A stretch of 64,000 nucleotides of DNA from Chryseobacterium culicis. GTDB taxonomy: Bacteria; Bacteroidota; Bacteroidia; Flavobacteriales; Weeksellaceae. Below, piece after piece: positions 14,585-24,627 of the stretch; position 1 is the stretch's first letter; the number at the start of each line of letters is the position of its first letter. Below the pieces are notes generated by a model that was given only the letters and a program-made list of their open reading frames with translations, ran no database searches and was not told the origin of the DNA. The stretch spans positions 186,001-250,000 of the forward strand of contig NZ_PCPP01000003.1 of the NCBI RefSeq assembly GCF_002979755.1, read 5' to 3'. The position numbers and the translations under genes are program-made.

Positions 14585-16003
14585 TTAAAAATGCACCTGC
14601 TTGATTTCCTCTTCAATTTCTTTAGGGGTTTCATCTTCAGATTTAACAAAAATCATGGTTACTACAGCTCCTATCAGCATACAAATTCCTCCCACAACCA
14701 CATAATCCATCGCCTGTTTTCCGAAAATACCACTCACCACAGGACCTCCAAATAATCCATTAATAATTTGTGGAATAACAATAAAGAAATTAAATATTCC
14801 CATATAAACTCCCATTTTTCTTTGTGGAATTACTTCAATAAGCATTGCATAAGGCATCGCCAGAATACTTGCCCAGGCAAAACCTAATCCGATCATGGAG
14901 ATCCATAGATTATTCACATCCTTAATAAAATACATTGAAACAAGTCCCAACCCTCCACACAATAAAGCTAAAGCATGGGTTTGTTTTTTACCAATCAGTT
15001 TAGCAATGGGTGTCAACAGAAAAGCAAATGGGATTGCCCAAAGGTTATACATTCCGAATAGTTTTCCGGTAAGATCTCCTGCATCATTAAATGCCTTGGA
15101 ATGGGTATCTTCCGGGGAAAGTCCAAAATGATGGGTTGCCAGAGCGCTGGTGGTGAAAACCCACATGGTAAACAAGGCAAACCATGAGAAAAACTGAACA
15201 ATTCCCAACTTTTTCATCTGTGCAGGAATCGCAGCAAAATCTTTAAAAATATCTGAAAACTTAGATTCCTGCTTATCAACTTCTTTTCCATCTTCAAAAT
15301 CAGCAAATTCCTGTGGGGAATATTCTCTGGTTGTCATGATGGTATATAGAATTGATATGATCAGCAGTCCTGCACCTATATAAAAGGAGTAAATCACGTT
15401 ATCTGCTACAAATCCTGCCGGTGCTTCATTGGAAATTCCCATTTTTGTCAGCCAGTCCGGCAGATAAGAACCCAATACCGCTCCAATTCCAATCAGAATG
15501 GTCTGTACTGAGAATCCTATTGTTCCCTGATGTTTCGGGAGCATATCTCCTACTAGCGCTCTGAAAGGTTCCATGGCAATATTCACCGATGCATCCATCA
15601 TCGCAAGAAATATTACGGCTAATAAAAGGGCATTGGCGGCAAACATCTGGGTAACGGAAGCTGCATTAGGAAGTAAAACCAACCCTATTGCACACAAAAC
15701 AGCTCCAATCAGGAAATAAGGTTTCCTTCTTCCCAGCGGACTCCAGGTATTGTCACCCATATGGCCGATAATAGGCTGAACAATCAGCCCTGTAACAGGA
15801 GCAACCAGCCAAAACCAGGATAATTCATGTACATCAGCTCCTAAATTTCCAAGAATACGGCTTGCATTTCCATTCTGTAATCCGAACGCCATTTGAATTC
15901 CAAGGAATCCCATACTCATATTAATAATCTGGAGCATGGATAAGTTTGGCTTTTTTCTTTTTCCAAATACCTCAGTATCATGTTTCCCCATCATTATTGC
16001 CAT
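14585..16003 (-). CDS. SLC45-type MFS sugar transporter
   Basis: A 472-residue protein with about 12 membrane helices. It shows SMGFLGIQMAFGLQNGNASR in helix 1 and the loop GHMGDNTWSPLGRRKPYF between helices 2 and 3, which is the MFS signature in the form found in SLC45/GPH-like sucrose and maltose transporters. It is translationally coupled to the upstream NTF2-like gene (TAATG overlap) and follows the GH13 amylase, so import of maltose or maltodextrin across the inner membrane is the likely role. Well supported by context; the exact sugar is inference. Confidence 0.88.
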   Translation of the reverse strand: MAIMMGKHDTEVFGKRKKPNLSMLQIINMSMGFLGIQMAFGLQNGNASRILGNLGADVHELSWFWLVAPVTGLIVQPIIGHMGDNTWSPLGRRKPYFLIGAVLCAIGLVLLPNAASVTQMFAANALLLAVIFLAMMDASVNIAMEPFRALVGDMLPKHQGTIGFSVQTILIGIGAVLGSYLPDWLTKMGISNEAPAGFVADNVIYSFYIGAGLLIISILYTIMTTREYSPQEFADFEDGKEVDKQESKFSDIFKDFAAIPAQMKKLGIVQFFSWFALFTMWVFTTSALATHHFGLSPEDTHSKAFNDAGDLTGKLFGMYNLWAIPFAFLLTPIAKLIGKKQTHALALLCGGLGLVSMYFIKDVNNLWISMIGLGFAWASILAMPYAMLIEVIPQRKMGVYMGIFNFFIVIPQIINGLFGGPVVSGIFGKQAMDYVVVGGICMLIGAVVTMIFVKSEDETPKEIEEEIKQVHF

Positions 16004-16521
16004 TATGACTTCAGTTTTTGGATTAATGCATCTTCGATAGGGGCTTTTTCAGTCACCACTTTATCTACCACCTCATTAGGAACTGTCACAGAAAGAACAT
16101 ATTGTTTAACCTTCCAGTCTCCGTTAATTTTCTCTACCACTCCGGAACCTCTGCAAATTTTCATTTGAGTATCCAATAATTCATCAAACCATGCCAGTTT
16201 TCCATCTTTGCTGAAATAAATATTTCTTTTAAGTGCTTTAAAATTCCAGGTTTTCTTTTTATCGAAATAAGGTTTTGCCCAGACCATAAATGCTTTTTTA
16301 TCCCAGATTTCGGTAGCATCTGTTCCGATGAAGGTAGATTCATCTGCAAATAGATTAAAATAAGCGTTGTAATCTGCTTTTGCGGCAGCTGCGTTGAATG
16401 CATCAAGCATGGTACTTATTTCCGATTTTTCTTTCTCAAATCCGGTCTTCGACTGTGCGGTAAATGAAGAAAATCCCAGTAAAAAAAGGATTAATGTATA
16501 AGCAGTCGTTAGTTTTTTCAT
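16003..16521 (-). CDS. Secreted NTF2-like (SnoaL/DUF4440) protein
   Basis: A 172-residue protein with a signal peptide (MKKLTTAYTLILFLLGFSSFTAQ) and an NTF2-like alpha-beta cone: helix ISTMLDAFNAAAAKADYNAYF, then FADESTFIGTDATEIWDKKAF and later strands LAWFDELLDTQMKICRGSGVVEK and WKVKQYVLSVTVP. Such proteins bind small ligands or act as accessory enzymes; no catalytic site is evident. It lies 9 bases after the GH13 gene and overlaps the transporter by one base, so it is part of the maltodextrin operon. A paralogous family member occurs at 46117-46617. Confidence 0.85.
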   Translation of the reverse strand: MKKLTTAYTLILFLLGFSSFTAQSKTGFEKEKSEISTMLDAFNAAAAKADYNAYFNLFADESTFIGTDATEIWDKKAFMVWAKPYFDKKKTWNFKALKRNIYFSKDGKLAWFDELLDTQMKICRGSGVVEKINGDWKVKQYVLSVTVPNEVVDKVVTEKAPIEDALIQKLKS

Positions 16522-16530
16522 AGGTAATTA

Positions 16531-18390
16531 TTATTTTTCTAGTTCAATAATCAATGGTGTTTTCGCAGGAATATTCATGCTGTTTTGTAATAAAATATCT
16601 TTTCCTGAAATAATGTCTTTTCCTTTTGTAAATCCATTAAGTGATTCTGCAAACCGTTTCAGATCTAACGTCTGATCTTTTTCATTATTGTTGATCACTA
16701 CCATTACACTTTCTTTTTCATTATATCTGAAATACACAAAAATGCCATCCTGAGGAACGAAATTTTTAGTTTTCCCGGTATGAATCACCTCTTTACCCTT
16801 TCTCCAGTTCAGAAGTTTCTGTGTAAAATGGAAAAATTCTTTTTGCTCCGGGGTTTGAGAGGATGGATTGAAAGCATTTTGTTTATCAGACTTCCAGCCT
16901 CCGGGAAAATCTCTGCGAATATCGGCATCGCCACCTTCTTTTTTATCTCCTCTCATTCCTATTTCTGATCCGTAATAGATCTGTGGAATTCCTCTTACTG
17001 TGGAGATCATAGCAAGTCCTATTTTATAAGCATCCGGACTTGCATTGAAGATTTCATTCCATCTTTCGGTATCATGATTTTCAAAGAAAACCAAAAGGTT
17101 ATTGATATCCGGATAAAGGAAATCGCTGGTAAAAGAGTCGTAAATACGGATCATTCCTTTATCCCAGCCTTCTTTTTCTTTAAGCGCTTTCGGCATATTT
17201 TCAAAGAGCATAAAATCCATTACCGAGGGTAAATTTGAATTGTATCCTTCTATCTCTCCTATTTTAGAATTTTTCTGCCAAGCTGCAATTTGTGCAGCGG
17301 TGTAAAGCCAGGTTTCTCCTACAATATTGAATTTAGGATATTCATCAGTGATCGCCTTAGCCCATTTTGCAATAGCCTCTTTATCATTGTAAGGATAAGT
17401 ATCTACACGAAATCCTCCCAGTTCAGCATATTCAATCCACCAGATTGCATTTTGGATTAAATACTTCAGGACTAATGGATTTTTTTGGTTGATATCAGGC
17501 ATGGTAGTATCAAACCATCCGTCCAGTGCATATTTTTTATCAATGTCTGAAGCATTGGTATCAAATTGCGTTGTCGTTTTATAATTAGAACGTTTAAATC
17601 CTTTTTCTCCTTCATCAAACCAGTGTATCCAGTCTTTGGAAGGAAGATCTTTAATCATCCAGTGTGAGCCTCCCCAGTGATTGGTCACATAATCCATCAC
17701 CAGCTTCATATTTCGTTTATTCAGCTCCTGAGATAGATTTTTATAGTCTTCATTCGTTCCGTAACGGCCATCTATTTTATACAGATCGGTTTGGGCATAG
17801 CCATGATAGGAATACACTTTTTCGTTGTCTTCATTCACAGGAGTAAGCCAGACAGCAGTAGCTCCCAGATTCTGAATATAATCAAGGTTGTTAAGGATTC
17901 CACGGAGATCTCCACCATGTCTGCCATTGGGCAGGCTGCGATCTGCTTTTTCAGTCAGTTCCGGTTTTGAATCATTCTTCTCATCCCCATTGGCAAAGCG
18001 ATCCGGCATGATCAGATACATGAAGTCTTTTGAAGTAAAAGACTCGCGGTTTGCAGATCCCGGATTTCTTTGTTTCAGTTCATAGAGGTATGAGCCAACA
18101 TTCTTTTTACCTTTTTTAATATTGATGGTAAACTTCGGAACGTTTATTTCGTTGGTATTGACTGTAATAAAAACATAATTGGGATTATCCACTTTCCGGA
18201 TATCTTTGATCTGAATTCCATCTGAAAGCGTGATCTCATTATTCCCCACTTCTTTTCCGTAAACAAGAATCTGAAGCTCAGGGTTTTTCATCCCTTTCCA
18301 CCAGAAAGCCGGCTCTACTCTTTCCAGATTTTTCTGGGAAAAAGCAATGGAAGCTATCGAAAGGGCGAATGCTGCATATATTGTCTTCAT
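16531..18390 (-). CDS. GH13 alpha-amylase / neopullulanase-type glycosidase
   Basis: A 619-residue secreted enzyme. ATG 18390 gives the signal peptide MKTIYAAFALSIASIAFSQ; a TTG four codons upstream is the alternative. An N-terminal beta domain (cyclomaltodextrinase-N-like, about 20-110) precedes the (beta/alpha)8 barrel. All four GH13 regions are present: DYVTNH, GFRVD with nucleophile D330, VGETW with acid E359, and FENHD with D440. A C-terminal beta domain ends in ILLQNSMNIPAKTPLIIELE. It hydrolyses alpha-1,4 (and probably 1,6) glucans in the periplasm or at the surface, like SusA. First gene of the operon with the NTF2-like protein and the transporter. Confidence 0.94.
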   Translation of the reverse strand: MKTIYAAFALSIASIAFSQKNLERVEPAFWWKGMKNPELQILVYGKEVGNNEITLSDGIQIKDIRKVDNPNYVFITVNTNEINVPKFTINIKKGKKNVGSYLYELKQRNPGSANRESFTSKDFMYLIMPDRFANGDEKNDSKPELTEKADRSLPNGRHGGDLRGILNNLDYIQNLGATAVWLTPVNEDNEKVYSYHGYAQTDLYKIDGRYGTNEDYKNLSQELNKRNMKLVMDYVTNHWGGSHWMIKDLPSKDWIHWFDEGEKGFKRSNYKTTTQFDTNASDIDKKYALDGWFDTTMPDINQKNPLVLKYLIQNAIWWIEYAELGGFRVDTYPYNDKEAIAKWAKAITDEYPKFNIVGETWLYTAAQIAAWQKNSKIGEIEGYNSNLPSVMDFMLFENMPKALKEKEGWDKGMIRIYDSFTSDFLYPDINNLLVFFENHDTERWNEIFNASPDAYKIGLAMISTVRGIPQIYYGSEIGMRGDKKEGGDADIRRDFPGGWKSDKQNAFNPSSQTPEQKEFFHFTQKLLNWRKGKEVIHTGKTKNFVPQDGIFVYFRYNEKESVMVVINNNEKDQTLDLKRFAESLNGFTKGKDIISGKDILLQNSMNIPAKTPLIIELEK

Positions 18391-18570
18391 ATTAGTGTTC
18401 AATTTAGCATTAAATTTTCATATATACGTTCAAAAATGCAAGAGAAAGTCTCTTTTTTGATCTTCATTCATGCAAAATTTCAAGATTAAATATCCTTATT
18501 TTAATTTTTATAAAGAATAATTAACTTTTTCACAAAAAATTCATGTGAAAAATTAACTTTTCATGCTTTT

Positions 18571-18578
18571 TATCTTTA
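18571..18578 (+). promoter_or_regulatory. Possible -7 box (TATCTTTA) of the sterol desaturase gene
   Basis: Matches TAnnTTTG except for the last base; lies 14 bases before ATG 18593 and inside the longer possible frame, which argues for the shorter start. The remaining GH13-desaturase spacer is AT-rich and otherwise featureless. Confidence 0.35.
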
Positions 18579-18592
18579 GTTTTATAGAAAAA

Positions 18593-19588
18593 ATGTTGGA
18601 TTTCAGCAATATATTTAAAACGGAAGGACCGGATGTTGTTTACACATGGACAATTCCTGTGTTTGCTACGATTATTTTCTTAGAAATGGCCTACAGCCAC
18701 TTTAATAAAGAGAAAATTTATGAAACTAAAGATGTAGCAACAAACGTTCTTTTTGCTTTGCTTAATTATGGACTAGACATCATCATGAAAGGTTTTTCGT
18801 TATTTGTTATGATGTTTTTTTACCAGCATCGTCTTTTCGACTGGCAGGAGGGAATATGGTATTGGATTGCAGTATTCCTTGCTCAGGATTTCGCCTATTA
18901 TGTTCATCATTATGTAGATCATCATTCCAGAGTTTTCTGGGCAGTACATATTACGCACCATAATTCTGATTATTTCAATATCAGTACGGGATTCAGAAGT
19001 CCTGTATTTCAGCCATTATACAGGTATTTATTTTTCTCTCCATTAGCTTTTATGGGTTTCCATCCATGGCATATTCTGGTAGCCTACTCTTCTATACAGA
19101 TCTACGGCACATTTGTACACACCCAATCGATTAAAAGTATGGGATTTTTAGAATACATTCTGGTTACCCCTTCCCATCACAGGGTACACCATGCCTGCAA
19201 CATCAAATATCTGGATCGCAATATGGGAATGGGACTGATTATCTGGGATAAAATTTTCGGAACTTTTGAAAAAGAAGACCCTGAAGTTCCTGTGAAATAT
19301 GGGGTTTATCCTAAAATAAAATCCAAAGATCCTGCAACGATGCTTTTCTATGAATGGAGAAGAATAGGAAAAGACATCAGACAGCCGGGAATTTCCTTTA
19401 GAAACCGGATAAAATATCTTTTTTATTCACCGGGATGGAGACATGATGGCACTGGAAAAACCGTGAAACAGTATCAGAAAGAATATAAAGAGAAAATGAA
19501 AACCGGAACTCCTCTAAACGTAAAAGAACAGATTTCAGAATCTGAAAATCAATATTCCCAACTCATTCAGCAGACAGAGGATAAATAA
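18593..19588 (+). CDS. Sterol desaturase / fatty acid hydroxylase family protein
   Basis: A 331-residue integral membrane di-iron protein; start ATG 18593 (MLDFSNIFKTEGPD) is preferred to ATG 18563 ten codons upstream. Histidine clusters typical of the family are present: HHYVDHH, WAVHITHHN and PSHHRVHHACN, along with four or so membrane helices. The family hydroxylates or desaturates lipids using O2. It stands alone on the plus strand, splitting the starch locus, with no obvious link to starch use. The specific substrate is unknown. Confidence 0.9.
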   Translation: MLDFSNIFKTEGPDVVYTWTIPVFATIIFLEMAYSHFNKEKIYETKDVATNVLFALLNYGLDIIMKGFSLFVMMFFYQHRLFDWQEGIWYWIAVFLAQDFAYYVHHYVDHHSRVFWAVHITHHNSDYFNISTGFRSPVFQPLYRYLFFSPLAFMGFHPWHILVAYSSIQIYGTFVHTQSIKSMGFLEYILVTPSHHRVHHACNIKYLDRNMGMGLIIWDKIFGTFEKEDPEVPVKYGVYPKIKSKDPATMLFYEWRRIGKDIRQPGISFRNRIKYLFYSPGWRHDGTGKTVKQYQKEYKEKMKTGTPLNVKEQISESENQYSQLIQQTEDK

Positions 19589-19594
19589 AAAATA

Positions 19595-19625
19595 CCCCGG
19601 AACATTAGAAATTAATGAACCGGGG
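19595..19625. terminator. Hairpin between desaturase and GH97
   Basis: CCCCGG ... CCGGGG outer stem with inner CATTA/TAATG stem, in the 58-base gap between two convergent genes. No strong T tract. Confidence 0.55.
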
Positions 19626-19646
19626 CACCTTAGTGTATCTTTAAAA

Positions 19647-21803
19647 TTATTTTACTGGTTTAATTGAAACTGCGAAACCACCGCTTCTTACCATTTTAAA
19701 ATTAATTTTTGATTTGCTTGTAATCTCTTTTTTATAGATGTTATAGCTTTGAGGATTATCAATATAATCAGCATCTTTTCCATCTTCATAGATGGTTGCC
19801 TCATATTTTTTTCCTTTGTCTAAGAAAGAGAAATCTACTGTGTATTCACGTTTGTTTTCATCGGTAATACCTCCTACAAACCAGTTTTCAGTACCTTTTG
19901 CTTTTCTTGCTGTAACCACATAATCACCAGGTTCTGCTGATAAAATTTTGGTATCATCCCAATCTGCTGCCACATCCTTGATAAACTGGAATGCATCCAT
20001 ATGCTTTTTGTAGTTTTCAGGAAGATCTGCAGCCATCTGAAGCGGCATGTACATTGTTACATAAAGAGCCAGCTGTTTTACCAGCGTAGTTTTCACAAAA
20101 CGGTTATCTCCAGGGAAATAGTAGTCTAGCTTCGTCTGGAAAATTCCCGGTGTGTAGTCCATAGAACCTCCCATCCATCTTGTAAACGGAAGAACCGTCT
20201 GGTGATCAGGTTTATTTCCTCCGAATGCTTCATACTCTGTTCCACGGGCTGCTTCTGCAGAGATATAGTTCGGGTAAGTACGGCTTTCTCCTGTAGGACG
20301 TACAGATTCATGAGAATTAACCATGATTTTATAGTCATTTGCTTTTTCTGCAATTCTATAGTAGTGGTTGATAGTCCATTGAGAATAGTGATGTTCTCCT
20401 CTAGGAATAATATCTCCTACATATCCGGTTTTCACAGCATCATATCCATATTTGTTCATCGTTTGGAATGCTTTGTCTGCCCATCTTTCGTAGTTCGTTG
20501 CAGAACCTGAAGTTTCATGGTGCATGATCAGTTTAATTCCTTTTGAATGCGCATATTCATTCAACATTTTGATGTCAAAATCCGGGTAAGGAGTAATAAA
20601 ATCGAAAACAAATTCTTTTGAGTGTCCGAACCAGTCTTCCCAACCTACATTCCAACCTTCAATCAATAATCCCTGGAAACCATTTTCTGCAGCAAAGTCA
20701 ATATATTCTTTAACTTTTGTATTGTTGGCTGCATGTTTTCCGTTGGGAGTCAACTTCGCAAAATCAGTCTTCCCTAAATGAACATTTTCAGCAGTAGAAT
20801 AAGCCCATTGTGATTTTCCGATAATCATTTCCCACCAAACTCCCATGTATTTTGTAGGGTGAATGTAAGAGGTATCCGTATATTTTGTAGGCTCGTTAAG
20901 GTTAAAGATCATTTTAGAATCCATAACCTGCTCTGCTTTCGGAGCTACAATAATGGTTCTCCATGGGGTTACTGACGGAGTCTGAATATATCCTTTCGCT
21001 CCTTGTCTGTCGGCAGTTAAATGCGTTTTGAATTTAAAATTCTGTGCATCTACTTCCAGATGTGAAGCCGGATAATCCAGCACTGCTGCTTCTGCAACGT
21101 TGATATACAAAGGTTCTTTTCCTTCTTTTTTAAGCATTAAAGGAGACTGAACTGCATTTTTCACCAAAGACTGGGAAGCATTGGCATCAAAAGCTTTATC
21201 CCATTTTGCCGGAATTTCAGAAACTTTAGTTTCCTGATACTGATATTCCTGAGAGTCATAATCTGCTACCATCCACCAAGCCTTCATATCGGTAGGGAAA
21301 TCAATTTCAGAATCTTCTTCTCTGATTACGAAATAATTAAGGTTCTTTTGCTGCGGGAATTCATATCGGAACCCTAAACCATCATTAAACAATCTGAATT
21401 TCACTACAATACTTCTGTCTGTAGAAGCCTGATTCAGGGTCACTGCCAGTTCATTATAATGGTTGATATAATTTTTCTTTTCTCCTAAAACCGGTTGCCA
21501 GGTTTCATTTTTGGAGTCTCTTTTTTCATCTGTCTTTGCAAAACCGTTGTTCAGATCGTATTTTGCATCTTCTGGTTTGGCAATCTCAGAAGCGAATTTT
21601 ATGGCTGTGTCTTTAAATAATCTCAATCCCAATTTAGAATCTTCAACTACTACTGCACCGTTGTACTTCAGGTTATAGTAAGGAACTCCTTCCTTCAGCT
21701 GAAAATTCATTTCGAACTTCCCGTCCGGAGATTTTAAAGATTGGGCTTTCACACCTGTAAACATCATTGAGAGCAAAAGTGCTCCAACTGTAATTTTCTT
21801 CAT
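19647..21803 (-). CDS. susB: GH97 alpha-glucosidase (SusB-like)
   Basis: A 718-residue secreted enzyme (signal peptide MKKITVGALLLSMMFTGVKAQ). The N-terminal beta-sandwich, central barrel and C-terminal domain follow the GH97 pattern. The residues matching the calcium and catalytic glutamates of Bacteroides SusB are in register at a constant offset: E430 (MHHETSG), E499 (VNSHESVRPTG) and E523 (ARGTEYEAFGG). The last two identify an inverting alpha-glucosidase. It would release glucose from maltodextrin in the periplasm. Last gene of the susC-susD-susE-susB run. Confidence 0.95.
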   Translation of the reverse strand: MKKITVGALLLSMMFTGVKAQSLKSPDGKFEMNFQLKEGVPYYNLKYNGAVVVEDSKLGLRLFKDTAIKFASEIAKPEDAKYDLNNGFAKTDEKRDSKNETWQPVLGEKKNYINHYNELAVTLNQASTDRSIVVKFRLFNDGLGFRYEFPQQKNLNYFVIREEDSEIDFPTDMKAWWMVADYDSQEYQYQETKVSEIPAKWDKAFDANASQSLVKNAVQSPLMLKKEGKEPLYINVAEAAVLDYPASHLEVDAQNFKFKTHLTADRQGAKGYIQTPSVTPWRTIIVAPKAEQVMDSKMIFNLNEPTKYTDTSYIHPTKYMGVWWEMIIGKSQWAYSTAENVHLGKTDFAKLTPNGKHAANNTKVKEYIDFAAENGFQGLLIEGWNVGWEDWFGHSKEFVFDFITPYPDFDIKMLNEYAHSKGIKLIMHHETSGSATNYERWADKAFQTMNKYGYDAVKTGYVGDIIPRGEHHYSQWTINHYYRIAEKANDYKIMVNSHESVRPTGESRTYPNYISAEAARGTEYEAFGGNKPDHQTVLPFTRWMGGSMDYTPGIFQTKLDYYFPGDNRFVKTTLVKQLALYVTMYMPLQMAADLPENYKKHMDAFQFIKDVAADWDDTKILSAEPGDYVVTARKAKGTENWFVGGITDENKREYTVDFSFLDKGKKYEATIYEDGKDADYIDNPQSYNIYKKEITSKSKINFKMVRSGGFAVSIKPVK

Positions 21804-21877
21804 AATGACTATTTATTAACTTAAAAAATAGATAAAGTGCCGCGGTAAAGCAGCACTTTGCTTTATTCTAGTTTGAT

Positions 21878-22996
21878 TTACAATTTTGTAATGGTTAACT
21901 TATAATATGCTGAATTGTGCAAATCAAGTTCAATTTTATAATTTCCTGCCTGTGAAACTTTATAGGCAGGATCTCCTGTTACCGTGTTCTCTGCACTTAA
22001 ATAAGACTGAACAGCAGTTCCGGAAACCAGAGTCTGATCTGCATCTTTTGGCTGGAATTTCATTGCCCAATCATCATTGGCTCTGAATTTAAATACTCCT
22101 GTACTTGATAATGCAATAGAATTAATCACAAAAGTTTTGGTTGCAGGATTATATACAAAATCGGTATCTGATCCCCATCCCGTAGGCGTTGCATCACCAA
22201 TAACTCCGAAGTTTGCCAACACGGAAGAATAAGTATTTGCTGCCCAATTTACCTTAATGTAATAAGCTCCTACTGCAGGTGCTTTTACGTTTGCTCCATC
22301 TAGTTTCAATTTTCCGGTATTGGTTCCATCGTCTCCTTTATTTCCAGGCCAATCCTCGTTGATAGAGAATTTATATTTACCATCCTCATCACCAGAAACA
22401 GTGTTGATCCAGATAAACCCTCTGTATTCATCATTTTTTCCTGGAGAAAACAAGTTCGGTGAATTAGCAGGAGTCCAGTTTGCATATCCTGCTGCTCCGG
22501 CATAACTACCCGGAACATTAATTTTAGGATATACCAAATCTGGATTTGGAGTATAAGGAGTTACTTTAAGTGCAATGACATTGGAATAAAAAACTGCTGA
22601 TCCTACAGAAGTCTTTAATCTTACCTCGATATCATTTACAACATCCGGTGTAGCTCCAATAGCAAACATAGCGGCATTCATTGCTGCATGAGTAACAGAG
22701 CCTGAAGTCATATCATTGGAAAAGTCAACAGTAGCACTTTTCTTGAAACTGTTCCCTTTGATTCCGAATTCTACTTTCTGATTAGGAACTACGGCAATAT
22801 TAAATGTTGGCTTTGTCCATGTAAAACTGATTACTGCAGTATTGGCATTAAGCTCATTCAGGACAATTGCACTTTTATCGGCAGCTATTTTACCTGCAGA
22901 TGTTTCATTAATAATGGCCTGATCCTCGTCTTTTTCACAGGAAAAAACTAAAAGTCCGGTAAAAACCAGGGCTAATATTTTGAATAGATTTTTCAT
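21878..22996 (-). CDS. susE: SusE/SusF-like starch-binding outer-membrane lipoprotein
   Basis: A 372-residue lipoprotein: MKNLFKILALVFTGLLVFSC with lipobox cysteine C20. The N-terminal part (about 30-150) is an Ig-like SusE domain (VLNELNANTAVISFTWTKP). The rest carries starch-binding modules with aromatic clusters such as YRGFIWINTVSGDEDGKYKF and DDWAMKFQPKDADQ. It would sit on the cell surface and hold starch for SusC/D. It lies 18 bases after susD. One SusE-like gene is present and no separate SusF. Confidence 0.9.
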   Translation of the reverse strand: MKNLFKILALVFTGLLVFSCEKDEDQAIINETSAGKIAADKSAIVLNELNANTAVISFTWTKPTFNIAVVPNQKVEFGIKGNSFKKSATVDFSNDMTSGSVTHAAMNAAMFAIGATPDVVNDIEVRLKTSVGSAVFYSNVIALKVTPYTPNPDLVYPKINVPGSYAGAAGYANWTPANSPNLFSPGKNDEYRGFIWINTVSGDEDGKYKFSINEDWPGNKGDDGTNTGKLKLDGANVKAPAVGAYYIKVNWAANTYSSVLANFGVIGDATPTGWGSDTDFVYNPATKTFVINSIALSSTGVFKFRANDDWAMKFQPKDADQTLVSGTAVQSYLSAENTVTGDPAYKVSQAGNYKIELDLHNSAYYKLTITKL

Positions 22997-23014
22997 TTTT
23001 AACAGGATTTTAAA

Positions 23015-24616
23015 TTAATATCCAGGATTCTGAATCAGATTAGGATTTGCTACAATATCTTTAGCAGGAATCGGGAAAAGATTTCTGTAGTTTTCTACCG
23101 CTTTACCATCTTTTACATTTCCTTTCCATGGCCATAGATAATCTCCCGTTGTATACTTGTTGAAACGGATAAGATCACTTCTTCTGGTCATTTCCCAAGA
23201 TAATTCTCTTCCTCTCTCATCTAAAATAAAGTTAAGATTGATAGAAGATACATCTCCACTTGTATTTCCATAAGCACGTTCTCTCAACTGGTTAATATAA
23301 CCGATTGCTGTAGCCTGGTTTCCGCCAGCTCCTCCTCTCAATACAGCTTCAGCATACATCAGATAGATATCCGCTAAACGGTATAATGGGATATCGGCTT
23401 CAACCCAGTTGGTATGAGCTCCAACAGATCCGTTACTTTTAACATTTTTAAATTTGATAAAAGCATAACCATCTGTAAATGAACCCAAATCATTAATTTC
23501 CAAATTCTGTCCCGAAGTAAAGAATCTTCCTCTTTTATCACTTCCATTCGTTGGAAACAGGCCTACAAATGCTTTTGTAGTTCTTAAACCACTCCATCCA
23601 CCATTCACTCCAAAATCAGCAGCTTTCATATCTCCGCCTATTGCAGCATGTACCAGATAAGTAGTTCCTCCATTAGTCTGTGTATTGATTCCGTCAAAAT
23701 TGACACTTAAAATCTGCTCAGGATTGTTGATATTATTATCCGCAAGGAATAAATCGTCATATTTTGGTTTTAAAGAATATCCTGCTGCAATTACTTTGTT
23801 ACAGTATGTGATACAGTCTGTATTTCTTTGAGTTCCTGTATAAACTTCAGCATTTAAGTATAATTTTGCCAATAATGACCATACGGCTGCTTTATCGGCT
23901 CTTCCGTATTCATTGGTTTTAGGATCTTTTAGTTCTCCTGCTACAGCAAGTAATTCAGATTCAATATAATTAAATAATGCTTTTCTCTCTATTCTTTGTG
24001 GCGGATTGATAGAACCTGGTAAATAGGATTCATCTACAAAAGGAACATTTCCGAACATATCTATGGCATGGAAATACGACTGCGCTCTCAGGAAACGGGC
24101 TTCCGCTCTCATTAATTTTGCCTGGGCAAGATTATCTCCTGTAATATTATTGGAAGCCAATTTTTCATCTGTTACGTTTCTTAGAAATTCATTACAAAAC
24201 GCAATTTCTGTATATACTCTATAGTACATCGCAGCGATGAACTCGTTGGAAGCATCCCAGGTCATTTTATGAAGGGTATGAAGGTTTCCGTCATTCCATC
24301 CAATCACAGCTTCATCGGTTGTGACAACGTTCAGGGTGTACATTAATCTGGTATATTGGGAAAAACCACCATTAATTCCATTAATATCACTATCCGGCTG
24401 ATCACCATCTCCACTTACCTGACCTCCCATAGCAAGTCCTCCGTAAAGTTTTGCCAGAACATTTTTGTAATTGGCAAAATCTTTATAAATACTGGCTGAA
24501 GTAACATCTGTGATAGGTTCTCTTTCGAGATCTTTCACACAAGAAGCTGCTGTCAATAAAAATACTGCCGAAAGAGGCAATACTATATTTTTAAGTTTAA
24601 TTCTATTTAGTTTCAT
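23015..24616 (-). CDS. susD: SusD/RagB-family nutrient-binding lipoprotein
   Basis: A 533-residue surface lipoprotein; signal peptide with lipobox TAASC (C26). The all-helical TPR-rich SusD fold is indicated by AEARFLRAQSYFHAIDMFGNVPFV, WSLLAKLYLNAEVYTG, PLYRLADIYLMYAEAVLRGG and the C-terminal ERGRELSWEMTRRSDLIRFN. Together with SusC it forms the bin-lid complex for uptake of starch oligosaccharides. Eleven bases separate it from susC. Confidence 0.95.
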   Translation of the reverse strand: MKLNRIKLKNIVLPLSAVFLLTAASCVKDLEREPITDVTSASIYKDFANYKNVLAKLYGGLAMGGQVSGDGDQPDSDINGINGGFSQYTRLMYTLNVVTTDEAVIGWNDGNLHTLHKMTWDASNEFIAAMYYRVYTEIAFCNEFLRNVTDEKLASNNITGDNLAQAKLMRAEARFLRAQSYFHAIDMFGNVPFVDESYLPGSINPPQRIERKALFNYIESELLAVAGELKDPKTNEYGRADKAAVWSLLAKLYLNAEVYTGTQRNTDCITYCNKVIAAGYSLKPKYDDLFLADNNINNPEQILSVNFDGINTQTNGGTTYLVHAAIGGDMKAADFGVNGGWSGLRTTKAFVGLFPTNGSDKRGRFFTSGQNLEINDLGSFTDGYAFIKFKNVKSNGSVGAHTNWVEADIPLYRLADIYLMYAEAVLRGGAGGNQATAIGYINQLRERAYGNTSGDVSSINLNFILDERGRELSWEMTRRSDLIRFNKYTTGDYLWPWKGNVKDGKAVENYRNLFPIPAKDIVANPNLIQNPGY

Positions 24617-24627
24617 TGAATTCTTAT